From NCBI GenBank assembly GCA_963808165.1, contig CAWEET010000001.1, positions 434,001 through 498,000 on the forward strand: 64,000 bases of DNA, written 5' to 3'. The notes under the pieces are model-generated. The model was not told where the DNA came from, searched no databases, and saw only the letters and a program-made list of their open reading frames with translations. The translations under genes were made by a program, and so were the position numbers. Numbering within the stretch: position 1 is the stretch's first letter; each line of letters starts with the position of its first letter. This DNA is from Thiosocius sp963808165 (GTDB lineage Bacteria > Pseudomonadota > Gammaproteobacteria > Chromatiales > Chromatiaceae). Shown in pieces: positions 15,969-24,041 of the stretch.

Positions 15969-16382
15969 ATGCTGCAGCCAAAACGTACCAAGTTCCGGAA
16001 GCAGATGAAGGGCCGCAATCGCGGTCTGGCGCAATCCGGCAATAGAGTCAGCTTCGGCGAGTTCGGTCTAAAGGCGACCGGCCGCGGGCGCCTCACTGCG
16101 CGCCAGATCGAGGCGGCCCGGCGAACCATTACGCGTACGGTTAAGCGTGGCGGCAAGCTGTGGATCCGGGTTTTCCCCGACAAGCCCATCTCGAAGAAGC
16201 CGCTCGAAGTCCGCATGGGTAAGGGCAAAGGGAACGTCGAATATTGGGTGGCCCAGGTTCAGCCCGGCCGCATGTTGTACGAGATCGAAGGTGTGGACGA
16301 AGAGTTGGCGCGCGCGGCGTTCGAGCTGGCTGCGGCAAAACTGCCCGTTCAGACCGCATTTGTTAAACGGATGATCCTGTGA
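15969..16382 (+). CDS. rplP: 50S ribosomal protein L16
   Basis: L16 (137 aa) helps position the A-site tRNA on the large subunit. The start MLQPKRTKFRKQMKGRNRG and the motif NRVSFGEFGLKATGRGRLTARQIEAARR are typical. The arginine at the KPISKKPLEVRMG segment, a hydroxylation target (RoxA/YcfD) in E. coli, is retained. The stop overlaps the rpmC start as TGATG. Confidence 0.97.
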   Translation: MLQPKRTKFRKQMKGRNRGLAQSGNRVSFGEFGLKATGRGRLTARQIEAARRTITRTVKRGGKLWIRVFPDKPISKKPLEVRMGKGKGNVEYWVAQVQPGRMLYEIEGVDEELARAAFELAAAKLPVQTAFVKRMIL

Positions 16383-16582
16383 TGAAAGCGTCGGAACTTC
16401 GTGACAAGTCCCAGGCCGAGCTGGGTGAATCACTGCGCGATCTGCTCAAAGAGCAGTTCAACCTGCGTATGCAACGCGGTACGGGACAATTCTCCCGTCC
16501 CCATCTCATGAAGGACGTGCGGCGTAATATCGCGCGCGTAAAAACGGTAATGAACCAGAAGCGCCAGGCAGGTGAAGCATGA
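16382..16582 (+). CDS. rpmC: 50S ribosomal protein L29
   Basis: L29 (66 aa) is a small two-helix protein beside L23 at the exit tunnel. The chosen ATG shares a base with the rplP stop; a GTG one codon upstream is also possible. The sequence MKASELRDKSQAELGESLRDL is typical. Its end overlaps rpsQ by 4 bp, so rplP-rpmC-rpsQ are likely translationally coupled. Confidence 0.96.
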   Translation: MKASELRDKSQAELGESLRDLLKEQFNLRMQRGTGQFSRPHLMKDVRRNIARVKTVMNQKRQAGEA

Positions 16583-16842
16583 GCGAGCAGTCGGCAGCCG
16601 ACAACCGAACCCTTCAGGGTCGTGTGGTCAGTGACAAGATGGACAAGAGCATCACGGTCGAGATCGAGCGTCGTGTGAAGCATCCCCTGTACGGCAAATT
16701 CGTGCGCAAGACGACCAAGGTCCATGCGCATGACGAGAACAACGATTGCCACATTGGCGATGTCGTGATCGTCGAGCAATGCCGCCCGGTGTCAAAGACC
16801 AAGAAGTGGCGCTACGTCAAGCTGATTGAGCGCGCCAGCTGA
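16579..16842 (+). CDS. rpsQ: 30S ribosomal protein S17
   Basis: S17 (87 aa) is an early-binding protein of the 30S body with an OB fold. GRVVSDKMDKSITVEIERRVKHPLYGKF is the family signature. It ends the S10 gene group; a 43-bp spacer to rplN is the longest in this part of the block and could hold the junction with the spc operon, but no clear promoter was found there. Confidence 0.97.
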   Translation: MSEQSAADNRTLQGRVVSDKMDKSITVEIERRVKHPLYGKFVRKTTKVHAHDENNDCHIGDVVIVEQCRPVSKTKKWRYVKLIERAS

Positions 16843-16885
16843 ACACACAATAAGTCTACGAATTGGAATTTGGTGGGGTAGTGTC

Positions 16886-17254
16886 ATGATCCAGATGCAG
16901 TCTTTGCTAAACGTCGCCGACAACAGCGGCGCGCGTCGTGTTCAGTGCATCAAAGTGCTGGGTGGTTCCCATCGGCGCTACGCCGGTATCGGGGATGTCA
17001 TCAAGGTGTCCATCAAGGACGCGAACCCGCGCGGCAAGGTAAAGAAGGGTGACGTGTTCAATGCCGTCGTCGTCCGCACCCGGAAAGGCGTTCGGCGTCC
17101 GGACGGGTCGCTGATCCGCTTCGATGGCAACGCGGCAGTGCTGTTGAACAACAAGCTCGAGCCGATCGGTACACGCATTTTCGGGCCTGTGACCCGCGAG
17201 TTGCGCAGTGAGAAGTTCATGAAGATCATCTCATTGGCTCCCGAAGTGCTCTGA
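16886..17254 (+). CDS. rplN: 50S ribosomal protein L14
   Basis: L14 (122 aa) forms an intersubunit bridge and binds the silencing factor RsfS in other bacteria. The start MIQMQSLLNVADNSGAR was chosen over an upstream frame extension inside rpsQ because it matches the family and follows a GGGGTAG stretch. First gene of the spc group, 10 bp before rplX. Confidence 0.97.
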   Translation: MIQMQSLLNVADNSGARRVQCIKVLGGSHRRYAGIGDVIKVSIKDANPRGKVKKGDVFNAVVVRTRKGVRRPDGSLIRFDGNAAVLLNNKLEPIGTRIFGPVTRELRSEKFMKIISLAPEVL

Positions 17255-17264
17255 GGAAACTAAG

Positions 17265-17582
17265 ATGGCAAGCAAAATTCGCAAGGGCGACGACGTGATC
17301 GTCCTGGCCGGCAAAGACAAGGGCAAGCGCGGTACCGTGCTGCGTGTCGGCGAGGACCGGGTCGTCGTGGAAAACATCAATCTGGCCAAGAAACATGTGA
17401 AGCCCAATCCCAACCGGGGTGAGCAGGGCGGCATCGTCGACAAAGAGATGCCGCTGCATGTGTCTAATGTGGCCTTGTACAACCCAGCCACCGACAAAGG
17501 CGACCGCTTGGGATTCAAGACCCTGGACGACGGACGCAAGGTGCGCACATTCAAGTCCAACGGCGAAGTCGTTGACGTCTGA
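17265..17582 (+). CDS. rplX: 50S ribosomal protein L24
   Basis: L24 (105 aa) initiates large-subunit assembly and sits near the tunnel exit. The KOW motif VIVLAGKDKGKRGTVLRV is at residues about 10-27. Standard length. rplE follows after 10 bp. Confidence 0.97.
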   Translation: MASKIRKGDDVIVLAGKDKGKRGTVLRVGEDRVVVENINLAKKHVKPNPNRGEQGGIVDKEMPLHVSNVALYNPATDKGDRLGFKTLDDGRKVRTFKSNGEVVDV

Positions 17583-17592
17583 GGCGATAGCG

Positions 17593-18129
17593 ATGACAAG
17601 GCTACAGGATCAATACAAAGAGACGGTCGTTCCCCAGTTGATGGAGAAGTTCGGCTACAGCACGGTAATGCAGGTACCGCGCATCGAGAAGATCACCCTG
17701 AACATGGGTGTCGGGGCAGCGGTAGGCGACAAGAAGGTGATGGAGTTCGCCGTCGGCGACATGGAAAAAATCGCCGGGCAGAAGGCGATTGTGACCAAGG
17801 CCAAGAAATCGGTCGCAGGCTTCAAGATTCGCGACGGCTGGCCAATCGGCTGCAAGGTGACCTTGCGCCGCGACCGCATGTATGAGTTTCTCGATCGCTT
17901 GATCAACATAGCGATTCCGCGTATTCGTGACTTCCGCGGCCTCAGCGCCAAGGCGTTCGATGGCCGTGGTAACTACAGCATGGGGGTCAAGGAGCAGATC
18001 ATTTTCCCCGAGGTGGAGTACGATAAGATTGACGCCTTGCGCGGCATGGATATCACGATCACCACGACGGCGAAGAACGACGACGAGTGTCGGGCGCTGC
18101 TCGATGGCTTCAATTTTCCGTTCAAGTAA
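17593..18129 (+). CDS. rplE: 50S ribosomal protein L5
   Basis: L5 (178 aa) binds 5S rRNA and contacts P-site tRNA. The conserved stretch IPRIRDFRGLSAKAFDGRGNYSMGVKEQ is present. The ATG at 17593 is chosen because longer in-frame extensions would run into rplX. In E. coli the translational repressor S8 binds near this start; no such structure was verified here. rpsN follows after 14 bp. Confidence 0.97.
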   Translation: MTRLQDQYKETVVPQLMEKFGYSTVMQVPRIEKITLNMGVGAAVGDKKVMEFAVGDMEKIAGQKAIVTKAKKSVAGFKIRDGWPIGCKVTLRRDRMYEFLDRLINIAIPRIRDFRGLSAKAFDGRGNYSMGVKEQIIFPEVEYDKIDALRGMDITITTTAKNDDECRALLDGFNFPFK

Positions 18130-18143
18130 AACGGCAGAGCAAG

Positions 18144-18449
18144 ATGGCAAAGAAAAGTATGTGGGCCCGCGAGGTCAAGCGTAGCAAGGCAGTGGCCAAG
18201 TACGCGAACAAACGCGCCGAACTCAAGGCGATCATCAACGATCGCAGCAAGTCGCCGGAGGAAATCGACGTGGCTGTGGTCGCGTTGCAGAAACTGCCGC
18301 GCGACGCCAGTCCGGCCCGCCAGCAGCGGCGTTGCCGTGTGTCCGGCCGCCCGCATGCGGTTTACCGCAAGTTCGGGCTGTGCCGCAATATGCTGCGTGA
18401 GGCGGCGATGCGCGGCGATGTGCCCGGATTGAAAAAGGCCAGTTGGTAA
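18144..18449 (+). CDS. rpsN: 30S ribosomal protein S14
   Basis: S14 (101 aa) is the long form without the four-cysteine zinc site (only two cysteines, in RRCRVSGR and GLCRNM), as in most gammaproteobacteria, so its folding should not depend on zinc. Start MAKKSMWAREVKR. It is followed by an unusual 123-bp gap with a terminator-like hairpin before rpsH, whereas the neighbouring genes are 5-45 bp apart. Confidence 0.97.
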   Translation: MAKKSMWAREVKRSKAVAKYANKRAELKAIINDRSKSPEEIDVAVVALQKLPRDASPARQQRRCRVSGRPHAVYRKFGLCRNMLREAAMRGDVPGLKKASW

Positions 18450-18489
18450 TCCCGACTAGCATTTTCCCGCCCACTCGACTATATTACGC

Positions 18490-18515
18490 GGCTCCCTCGA
18501 GTAGGGGGCCTTTTT
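18490..18515 (+). terminator. Terminator-like hairpin inside the spc operon
   Basis: An 8-bp stem (18490-18497 with 18503-18510, one G-U pair), a 5-base loop and a run of five T residues have the form of an intrinsic terminator. It lies between rpsN and rpsH, where most relatives have only a short spacer. It may attenuate expression of the downstream half; a second small hairpin (18534-18546) precedes the rpsH ribosome-binding site. Confidence 0.6.
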
Positions 18516-18572
18516 CGTAACACCGGGTATCGCGCTCTGCAACAGAGTGGTTTGACCCAAAGGAGTTTCAGA

Positions 18573-18968
18573 ATGAGCATGTCAGATCCGATTGCGGATA
18601 TGCTGACCCGCATCCGCAACGGCCAGACTGCTGGCAAGGCATCCGTTCGTATGCCGGCCTCGAAGCAGAAGTCAGCCTTGGCCCAGGTCCTCAAAGACGA
18701 GGGGTACATCACCGATTTTGCGCCGGCCGAACTGGATGGCAAACCAGCTATCGAGATCACCCTGAAATACTTTCAGGGCGAGCCGGTCATCGACTACGTC
18801 AAGCGTGTCAGTCGGCCGGGTCTCAGGATCTATAAGAGCCGCGAAGACCTGCCGAAGGTTCGTGGCGGCCTTGGCATCGCAATCGTCTCCACCTCGAAAG
18901 GCGTCATGACTGACCGCGAGGCCCGCAAGCAGGGCCACGGCGGCGAAGTCGTCGCCTTTGTTGCCTGA
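18573..18968 (+). CDS. rpsH: 30S ribosomal protein S8
   Basis: S8 (131 aa) binds helix 21 of 16S rRNA and in E. coli represses the spc operon. Start MSMSDPIADMLTRIRNGQ follows AAAGGAG; an in-frame start 21 bp upstream was rejected as overlapping that ribosome-binding site. The C-terminal STSKGVMTDREARKQGHGGEVV is canonical. Confidence 0.97.
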   Translation: MSMSDPIADMLTRIRNGQTAGKASVRMPASKQKSALAQVLKDEGYITDFAPAELDGKPAIEITLKYFQGEPVIDYVKRVSRPGLRIYKSREDLPKVRGGLGIAIVSTSKGVMTDREARKQGHGGEVVAFVA

Positions 18969-18979
18969 CGGAGGTAGCC

Positions 18980-19507
18980 ATGTCACGAGTAGCAAAAGCA
19001 CCGGTCGCCGTCGCAAAAGGTGTGGACGTCAAAATCAACGGCCAGCACGTCACTGTGAAGGGTTCGAAAGGAACTCTGGAGCTGGACGTGCATCCCAGCG
19101 TTTCGGTCAGTCTCGAGGATGGTTCCTTGAGTGTTGCCCCGGCCAAAGACGCGGACTGGGCCATGGCCGGCACCATGCGCGCCCTGTTGGGGAACATGGT
19201 CCAAGGCGTGAGCGAGGGCTTTCAGAAGAAGCTCCAACTGGTTGGGGTCGGATACCGTGCGCAGGGCAAAGGCAAGGTTCTGAACCTGACCCTGGGTTTC
19301 TCGCACCCGATCGACTTTCCGGTGCCCGAGGGCATCACGATCGAGACGCCGTCTCAGACCGAGGTTGTGGTTTCGGGCAGCGACAAGCAGCGCGTGGGCC
19401 AGGTGGCCGCCGAGATCCGGGCATTCCGTCCGCCGGAGCCCTACAAGGGTAAGGGTGTTCGCTATTCGGATGAGCACGTCATCCGTAAAGAAGCGAAGAA
19501 GAAATAA
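18980..19507 (+). CDS. rplF: 50S ribosomal protein L6
   Basis: L6 (175 aa) lies near the factor-binding site of the large subunit. The two-fold repeated alpha/beta architecture and the C-terminal signature RPPEPYKGKGVRY are present. 11 bp after rpsH and 12 bp before rplR, with a GGAGGTAG ribosome-binding site. Confidence 0.97.
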   Translation: MSRVAKAPVAVAKGVDVKINGQHVTVKGSKGTLELDVHPSVSVSLEDGSLSVAPAKDADWAMAGTMRALLGNMVQGVSEGFQKKLQLVGVGYRAQGKGKVLNLTLGFSHPIDFPVPEGITIETPSQTEVVVSGSDKQRVGQVAAEIRAFRPPEPYKGKGVRYSDEHVIRKEAKKK

Positions 19508-19519
19508 GAGGTTAGGACG

Positions 19520-19876
19520 ATGGACAAGAAAACAGCTCGTCTTCGTCGTGCCCAGCGGGCACGCGCCAAGATCCGTGAGTTGGGCCTGCACCGCCTGACC
19601 ATCCACCGCACGCCGCGCCACATCTACGCGCAGGTGATCGCGCCCAACGGTGCCGAGGTGGTGGCGGCCGCCTCGACCGTGGATAAGGCCGTGGTCGCAG
19701 ACATCGAAGGGGCCCGCGGCAATGTGGCCGCAGCCGCGATCGTCGGCCGGTTCGTCGCCGAGCGCGCCAAGCAGCAGGGCGTTGAGCGCGTCGCTTTCGA
19801 TCGCTCCGGTTTCCGTTATCACGGTCGGGTGAAGGCCCTGGCCGACGCTGCCCGCGAAGCCGGGCTTGAGTTTTAA
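19520..19876 (+). CDS. rplR: 50S ribosomal protein L18
   Basis: L18 (118 aa) binds 5S rRNA together with L5. The conserved end AFDRSGFRYHGRVKALADAAREAGLEF is intact. Standard length; rpsE follows after 13 bp. Confidence 0.97.
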   Translation: MDKKTARLRRAQRARAKIRELGLHRLTIHRTPRHIYAQVIAPNGAEVVAAASTVDKAVVADIEGARGNVAAAAIVGRFVAERAKQQGVERVAFDRSGFRYHGRVKALADAAREAGLEF

Positions 19877-19889
19877 GGGGTCTTTAAGA

Positions 19890-20396
19890 ATGGCTAATTT
19901 CGAAACCAAACCCACCGCTGACGATCTCATCGAGAAGCTGATCAGCGTTAACCGTGTGGCAAAAGTGGTCAAGGGTGGCCGAGTCTTCGGGTTCGGTGCG
20001 CTGGTCGTGGTCGGCGACGGTAACGGCAAGGTCGGTTTTGGAACCGGCAAGGCGAAGGAAGTGCCGGTCTCGATCCAGAAGGCCATGGACATGGCGCGCC
20101 GCAATATGAAGTCGATCAAGCTGAAGAACGGGACGCTGCAGTACCCGCTGATCGGACGCCACGGTGCGGCGAAGGTGCATATGCAGCCGGCATCAGAAGG
20201 TACCGGCATCATTGCCGGCGGGGCCATGCGGGCGATTTTCGAGGTCGTTGGCGTGAATGACGTGCTGGCCAAATGTATCGGCACCAACAACGCCATCAAT
20301 GTCGTGCGCGCGACCATGAACGGGCTCGTCGACATGGATGACCCGGAATACATTGCGGCCAAGCGCGGCAAGACGGTTGAAGAGATCCTGGGGTAA
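19890..20396 (+). CDS. rpsE: 30S ribosomal protein S5
   Basis: S5 (168 aa) works with S4 and S12 in decoding fidelity and lines the mRNA entry. The loop with spectinomycin-resistance sites, VAKVVKGGRVFGFGALVVVGD, reads as wild type without the known deletion. Start MANFETKPTADDL at 19890 was chosen over 19866, which overlaps rplR. Confidence 0.97.
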   Translation: MANFETKPTADDLIEKLISVNRVAKVVKGGRVFGFGALVVVGDGNGKVGFGTGKAKEVPVSIQKAMDMARRNMKSIKLKNGTLQYPLIGRHGAAKVHMQPASEGTGIIAGGAMRAIFEVVGVNDVLAKCIGTNNAINVVRATMNGLVDMDDPEYIAAKRGKTVEEILG

Positions 20397-20402
20397 GCAG
20401 AT

Positions 20403-20594
20403 ATGACCGACAAGAAGATGATGAAGGTCAAGCTGGTGCGCAGCGTCCACGGTCGCCTCGAGAAGCATCGTGCCTGCATACGCGGCTTGGGCTTGCGCCG
20501 AATGCACCAGGTCGCGGAAGTCGAGGATACCCCGGCAACGCGCGGCATGGTGAATAAGGTGTCCTACATGGTTCAGGTGCTGGAGGAGGCGTGA
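20403..20594 (+). CDS. rpmD: 50S ribosomal protein L30
   Basis: L30 (63 aa) is a small late-binding large-subunit protein absent from some bacterial groups. KVKLVRSVHGRLEKHRACIRGLGLRRMHQ is the family core. It ends 1 bp before rplO, so the two are probably translationally coupled. Confidence 0.96.
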   Translation: MTDKKMMKVKLVRSVHGRLEKHRACIRGLGLRRMHQVAEVEDTPATRGMVNKVSYMVQVLEEA

Positions 20595-20595
20595 C

Positions 20596-21030
20596 ATGCG
20601 TTTGAATACTCTCAAGCCTGCAGCGGGCAGCAAGACCGACCGCAAGCGCGTCGGCCGTGGTATCGGCAGCGGCTTCGGAAAGACCGCTGGCCGTGGCCAC
20701 AAGGGTCAGAAATCACGTACCGGCGGTTTCCACAAGACCGGATTCGAAGGCGGCCAGATGCCGCTGCAGCGTCGCCTGCCCAAGGTCGGATTTCGCTCGC
20801 GCATGGCTCAAGCCACCGGCGAGCTGCGCCTGCACGAGATCGCCAAGGTCGAGGGCGACGTGGTCGACATGGACGCCCTGCACCGGGCGGACATCCTGCC
20901 GATGAACGTCACCCGCGCCAAGGTCATTTTGTCCGGTTCGATCGACCGCGCGGTTACCGTGCGCGGTATCCGGGTTACCAAGGGTGCGCGTGCCGCGATC
21001 GAGGCGGCTGGCGGCAAGGTCGAGGATTAA
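20596..21030 (+). CDS. rplO: 50S ribosomal protein L15
   Basis: L15 (144 aa) is an early-to-middle assembly protein of the large subunit. N-terminal glycine-rich segment (RVGRGIGSGFGKTAGRGHKGQKSR) is typical. secY follows after 9 bp, the usual arrangement that couples translocon synthesis to ribosome synthesis. Confidence 0.97.
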   Translation: MRLNTLKPAAGSKTDRKRVGRGIGSGFGKTAGRGHKGQKSRTGGFHKTGFEGGQMPLQRRLPKVGFRSRMAQATGELRLHEIAKVEGDVVDMDALHRADILPMNVTRAKVILSGSIDRAVTVRGIRVTKGARAAIEAAGGKVED

Positions 21031-21039
21031 CGACGGGCC

Positions 21040-22383
21040 ATGGCACTGAATCCCGCGAGTACCGGCGGCATGAACCTGGGGCGGCTCACCGAGCTGCGCC
21101 AGCGACTGCTGTTTCTGCTCGGCGCGCTGATCGTCTACCGGATCGGGACTTTCATCCCGGTGCCGGGGGTGAATCCGGCCGCGCTGGCTGCGCTGTTCGA
21201 CCAGCAGCAGGGCACGATTCTGGACATGTTCAACATGTTCTCGGGCGGTGCGTTGAGCCGCGCCAGCCTGTTCGCGCTGGGGATCATGCCGTACATCTCG
21301 GCCTCGATCATCATCCAGTTGATGACTGCGGTGATACCGAAGCTCGAGCAGCTCAAGAAAGAGGGCGAGGCCGGGCGGCGCAAGATTACCCAGTACACCC
21401 GATACGGGACCCTGGTGCTGGCGACCTTCCAGGCAATCGGCATTTCGGTAGCCTTGCAGGGCCAGTTTGGTCAAGGCTTGGTCGTACATTCGGGCATCGG
21501 CTTCGTCTTCACTGCAACCGTGTCGCTGGTGACCGGGACCATGTTCCTGATGTGGCTGGGTGAGCAGATCACTGAGCGCGGTCTCGGTAACGGCATCTCG
21601 ATGATCATATTCGCGGGTATCGTCGCGGGACTACCGGCTGCGTTCGGCTCGGTGATCGAACTGGTCAGGAACGGAGAGATGAACGCGCTGTTTGCGCTGT
21701 TCCTTTTCATGCTGGCGATCGCGGTAACCGGTTTCGTGGTGTTCGTGGAGCGTGGCCAGCGCCGGATCACGGTCAACTACGCCAAGCGCCAACAGGGTCG
21801 CAAGATGTATGCGGCACAGAGCAGCCACCTACCGCTGAAGCTCAATATGGCCGGGGTGATTCCTCCGATCTTTGCGTCTAGCATCATCCTGTTCCCGACG
21901 ACGCTCGCGCAGTGGGCGGGCAACAACGAGGGGATGCGCTGGCTGCAGGACATCGTGGCCAAGCTGTCGCCGGGTGAGCCGATCTACGTCGCCATGTATG
22001 CGGCCGCGATCATCTTTTTCTGCTTCTTCTATACCGCGCTGGTGTTCAACTCCAAGGATACGGCGGACAATCTGAAGCGTTCCGGTGCCTTCATTCCGGG
22101 AATACGTCCGGGTGAGCAGACCGCGCGCTATATCGATCAGGTGATGTCGCGCTTGACCCTCGCCGGTGCGATCTACATCACGCTTGTCTGCCTGATGCCC
22201 GAGTTCCTGATCGTCGGGTGGAACGTGCCCTTTTACTTTGGTGGCACCTCGCTGCTCATCGTGGTCGTCGTAGTGATGGATTTTATGGCCCAGGTGCAGG
22301 CGCATGTGATGTCGCACCAGTACGAGGGGCTGATGAAGAAAGCGAATCTGAAGGGCATCGGCGGCACGGGCGTGCCTCGCTGA
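21040..22383 (+). CDS. secY: Preprotein translocase subunit SecY
   Basis: SecY (447 aa) is the channel subunit of the SecYEG translocon in the inner membrane. About ten hydrophobic segments can be read, starting with LLFLLGALIVYRIGTFIP; the plug region (AALAALFDQQQGTILDMFNMFSGG) and the cytoplasmic loop that contacts SecA and ribosomes (RTGEQTARYIDQV-type segment, here RPGEQTARYI) are present. It is followed by rpmJ after 26 bp. Confidence 0.97.
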   Translation: MALNPASTGGMNLGRLTELRQRLLFLLGALIVYRIGTFIPVPGVNPAALAALFDQQQGTILDMFNMFSGGALSRASLFALGIMPYISASIIIQLMTAVIPKLEQLKKEGEAGRRKITQYTRYGTLVLATFQAIGISVALQGQFGQGLVVHSGIGFVFTATVSLVTGTMFLMWLGEQITERGLGNGISMIIFAGIVAGLPAAFGSVIELVRNGEMNALFALFLFMLAIAVTGFVVFVERGQRRITVNYAKRQQGRKMYAAQSSHLPLKLNMAGVIPPIFASSIILFPTTLAQWAGNNEGMRWLQDIVAKLSPGEPIYVAMYAAAIIFFCFFYTALVFNSKDTADNLKRSGAFIPGIRPGEQTARYIDQVMSRLTLAGAIYITLVCLMPEFLIVGWNVPFYFGGTSLLIVVVVVMDFMAQVQAHVMSHQYEGLMKKANLKGIGGTGVPR

Positions 22384-22409
22384 CCGGTGTTTTGGTTTAG
22401 GAGATAACG

Positions 22410-22523
22410 ATGAAAGTCCGTGCCTCTGTAAAAAAGATGTGCCGCAACTGCAAGATCATCAAGCGCAAAGGCGTCATCCGGGTGATCTGCACCGACCCCC
22501 GCCACAAGCAGCGCCAGGGTTAA
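22410..22523 (+). CDS. rpmJ: 50S ribosomal protein L36
   Basis: L36 (37 aa) is the smallest ribosomal protein, at the end of the spc operon. Translation gives MKVRASVKKMCRNCKIIKRK and a tail ending KQRQG. The zinc ligands C11, C14, C27 and H32 are all present, so this is the zinc-binding (C+) form. An AGGAGAT ribosome-binding site precedes the ATG. Confidence 0.95.
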   Translation: MKVRASVKKMCRNCKIIKRKGVIRVICTDPRHKQRQG

Positions 22524-22531
22524 AAGCGGCA

Positions 22532-22560
22532 TTGCTAAAACGTTGAAAAGTGGGTAGAAT
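22532..22560 (+). promoter_or_regulatory. Sigma70-type promoter of the alpha operon
   Basis: TTGCTA (22532-22537) and TAGAAT (22555-22560) are spaced by 17 bp in the rpmJ-rpsM gap, where the alpha operon promoter lies in E. coli. The following GC-rich leader up to 22608 could form the S4-responsive structure, but this was not folded. Confidence 0.65.
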
Positions 22561-22608
22561 TTCGCGCCTTCGCGCGCAGCCTGCCCGCGGTACCAGGAGA
22601 TTGTGACC

Positions 22609-22965
22609 ATGGCTCGTATTGCTGGAGTCAATATTCCAGATCGCAAGCACGCGGTGATCGCACTGACCTCGGTCTACGGCATCGGCCCAAACCGTGCCCG
22701 GCAGATCTGCGAGGCGGCAGGTGTGGCGCAGGAGCGCAAGATCATCGAATTGACCGAGGAAGAGGTCGAAAAACTGCGCACCGAAGTGGCGAAGTTTACC
22801 GTCGAGGGTGATCTGCGTCGCGAAGTGTCGATGAACATCAAGCGTCTGATGGATCTCGGCTGCAACCGTGGCATCCGTCATCGCCGTGGACTGCCGCTGC
22901 GTGGTCAGCGCACGCGGACCAACGCGCGTACCCGCAAGGGCCCGCGTAAACCGATCAAAAGATAA
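22609..22965 (+). CDS. rpsM: 30S ribosomal protein S13
   Basis: S13 (118 aa) forms intersubunit bridges and its basic tail touches P-site tRNA. Start MARIAGVNIPDRKHAVIAL; tail TRTNARTRKGPRKPIKR. An in-frame GTG two codons upstream is less likely. First gene of the alpha group with its own promoter. Confidence 0.97.
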   Translation: MARIAGVNIPDRKHAVIALTSVYGIGPNRARQICEAAGVAQERKIIELTEEEVEKLRTEVAKFTVEGDLRREVSMNIKRLMDLGCNRGIRHRRGLPLRGQRTRTNARTRKGPRKPIKR

Positions 22966-22995
22966 GCGTTAGCTCAGGTTATCAGGAAAAGGCAT

Positions 22996-23385
22996 ATGGC
23001 CAAGACCCCGACCCGTACCCGTAAAAAGGTCAAAAAGGTTGTCACCGACGGTGTTGCGCACGTGCATGCGTCGTTCAACAACACCATCATCACCATCACC
23101 GATCGCCAGGGTAATGCCCTGTGCTGGGCGACTTCGGGTGGCTCCGGATTCCGGGGTTCGCGTAAGAGCACGCCATTCGCCGCCCAGGTCGCAGCAGACC
23201 GTGCCGGCCAGATGGCGAAGGAATACGGGGTGAAGAACCTGGACGTCAACGTCAAGGGGCCGGGGCCGGGCCGCGAATCGGCTGTCCGTGCGCTGAACAA
23301 CGCGGGTTTCAAGATCACCAGTATCTCCGACGTGACCCCGATACCGCACAACGGTTGTCGTCCGCCGAAAAAGCGCCGCGTCTGA
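22996..23385 (+). CDS. rpsK: 30S ribosomal protein S11
   Basis: S11 (129 aa) shapes the platform at the E site. The signature segments HVHASFNNTIITITD and the C-terminus TPIPHNGCRPPKKRRV are complete. It lies 30 bp after rpsM and 15 bp before rpsD. Confidence 0.97.
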   Translation: MAKTPTRTRKKVKKVVTDGVAHVHASFNNTIITITDRQGNALCWATSGGSGFRGSRKSTPFAAQVAADRAGQMAKEYGVKNLDVNVKGPGPGRESAVRALNNAGFKITSISDVTPIPHNGCRPPKKRRV

Positions 23386-23400
23386 TTTGGAGTTTGAGTA

Positions 23401-24021
23401 ATGGCACGTTATATCGGTCCCAAATGTAAGCTGATGCGTCGCGAAGGTACGGACCTGTACCTGAAAAGCCGCGTTCGCTCAGTAGATTCCAAGTGCAACA
23501 TGGAAAAGGTCCCTGGTCAGCAGGGCGACCGCCGCCGTCGTCTGTCCGACTATGGCGTCCAGTTGCGTGAGAAGCAGAAAGTTCGCCGCCTGTACGGCAT
23601 CCTCGAGCGCCAGTTCCGTAATTATTATAAGGAAGCGGACCGCGTGAAGGGGCCGACCGGCGAAAATCTGTTGAAGCTGCTCGAAAGCCGCCTCGACAAT
23701 GTCGTCTATCGCATGGGCTTCGGCTCCACCCGTTCCGAGGCTCGGCAACTGGTCAGCCATAAGGCGATCACTGTCAACGGCAAGATCGTCAATGTCGCCT
23801 CCTACACGGTGCGTCCGGAAGATGTGGTTGCAGTGGCCGAGAAGGCGCAGAAACAGGATCGTGTCAAAAACGCGCTCGGTCTGGCCGAGCAGTACGGTCT
23901 GCCCGAGTGGGTCGAAGTCGACCCCAAGGGCATGAGCGGCACCTTCAAGCGCCTTCCCGACCGTGTCGAGCTACCCGCCGAGATCAACGAGCAGCTGATC
24001 GTCGAACTGTATTCCAAGTAA
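23401..24021 (+). CDS. rpsD: 30S ribosomal protein S4
   Basis: S4 (206 aa) nucleates assembly of the 30S body, affects fidelity, and in E. coli represses the alpha operon. The S4 RNA-binding domain is at residues about 95-160 (RLDNVVYRMGFGSTRSEARQLVSH). Only two N-terminal cysteines are present, so this is not the four-cysteine zinc form. Confidence 0.97.
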   Translation: MARYIGPKCKLMRREGTDLYLKSRVRSVDSKCNMEKVPGQQGDRRRRLSDYGVQLREKQKVRRLYGILERQFRNYYKEADRVKGPTGENLLKLLESRLDNVVYRMGFGSTRSEARQLVSHKAITVNGKIVNVASYTVRPEDVVAVAEKAQKQDRVKNALGLAEQYGLPEWVEVDPKGMSGTFKRLPDRVELPAEINEQLIVELYSK

Positions 24022-24041
24022 AGGAACTGAGAGGGCCATCC

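Noticed and set aside
18983..20548. 521-codon minus-strand frame across rplF-rpmD
   Set aside because: Antisense to four certain ribosomal genes and lacks motifs.
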